Below are positions 53,900 to 54,039 of a stretch of 54,039 bases of DNA, piece by piece. Positions within the stretch are counted from its first letter, which is position 1. Each line of letters opens with the position of its first letter. Origin of the DNA: CAYZAK01 sp964476445 (GTDB lineage: Bacteria > CG03 > SLGR01 > JAGXOG01); the NCBI GenBank assembly GCA_964476445.1, contig CAYZAK010000007.1:1-54039 (forward strand). Direction: 5' to 3'. Made by a program: the position numbers and the translations under genes. The notes under the pieces were generated by a model. That model was not told the origin of the DNA, did not search any database, and worked only from the letters and a program-made list of their open reading frames with translations.

Positions 53900-54039
53900 T
53901 CTGTCACCGTGCGGCCACATGATAAAGTCCGTGTCCATTATTGACATCACATACCAGTACTTGGTACAAGTGACGGTCCGTACCTCTGGTCGGACTGCCA
54001 CAAGTCGTTTGGATTCTCCGCCTGAAATCTTTGCCAGTA
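53900..54039 (+). mobile_element. Probable IS3-type end fragment with palindrome
   Basis: The segment around 53920-53957 aligns with 52133-52170 of the IS3 relic (about 31 of 38 bases by eye, including CGTGTC and ATTATTGA). It is followed by the palindrome ACTTGGTACAAGT (53959-53971). It is probably another piece of the same or a related element, continuing past the window end. Confidence 0.4.

Overview
The window reads as a scaffold from an AT-rich, diderm (Gram-negative-type) bacterium of an uncultivated lineage. A secretin, an AmiC-type amidase, lipoproteins and an AsmA-like protein point to an outer membrane. I cannot place the phylum from sequence alone. Two 100-N runs (38425-38524 and 49022-49121) are scaffold gaps, and both fall inside local repeats.

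Layout. (1) 1-2.25 kb: a broken IS30 transposase, a DUF493 protein and a PLD-type phosphodiesterase. (2) 2.4-4.9 kb: secG, tRNA-Leu, tRNA-Cys, tRNA-Val and a threonyl-tRNA synthetase without a TGS domain. (3) 4.9-7.2 kb, minus: an ABC-2 exporter and a membrane-anchored TPR-like protein. (4) 7.4-14.5 kb: a signalling run of histidine kinase, receiver, REC-GAF-PAS-kinase, receiver, and a Ser/Thr kinase with a PEGA ectodomain. (5) 14.5-22.4 kb, minus: a tightly packed housekeeping operon (amidase, murI, yjbQ, surE, uvrB, nadC, birA-coaX). (6) 22.7-27.5 kb: a LysM-FecR protein, a double receiver, tRNA-Arg(ACG) beside its modifying deaminase, two tRNA-Ser genes and an AsmA-like protein. (7) 27.5-43.9 kb: a Tad/Flp pilus locus (cpaB, secretin, fused TadZ-TadA ATPase, tadB, tadC, small membrane protein, lipoprotein, then flp and three TadE/G-like genes). 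(8) 43.9-54 kb: GT-C and GT87-like membrane proteins, a class IV HDAC-like protein with a signal peptide, duplicated flp genes, a kinase-less PEGA protein, pilin and PEGA relics, IS256 and IS3 relics, and an SGNH hydrolase with a DUF5989 partner.

The most unusual part is a tandem array (35.0-41.3 kb) in the middle of the Tad locus. It holds five copies of a secreted protein family of about 510-540 residues, four apparently functional and one dead. I read them as highly divergent papain-like (C1 superfamily) peptidases: Cys in a GKCLSYA motif, His in HSAAIIGY, and a YFIYKEVFGE motif where papains have their catalytic Asn, here replaced by Glu. The array has its own consensus promoter, genes overlap by about 20 bases, and near-identical blocks shared between copies suggest gene conversion. 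No prepilin peptidase is visible in the window, so a role for these proteins in pilin handling or surface attachment is an open inference.

A second theme is duplication and decay of pilin and PEGA genes. The Ser/Thr kinase ectodomain at 13.0-13.8 kb has a kinase-free paralogue at 49.6-50.7 kb. It is flanked by a truncated PEGA relic, two near-identical flp genes and a dead flp whose promoter is still a perfect consensus.
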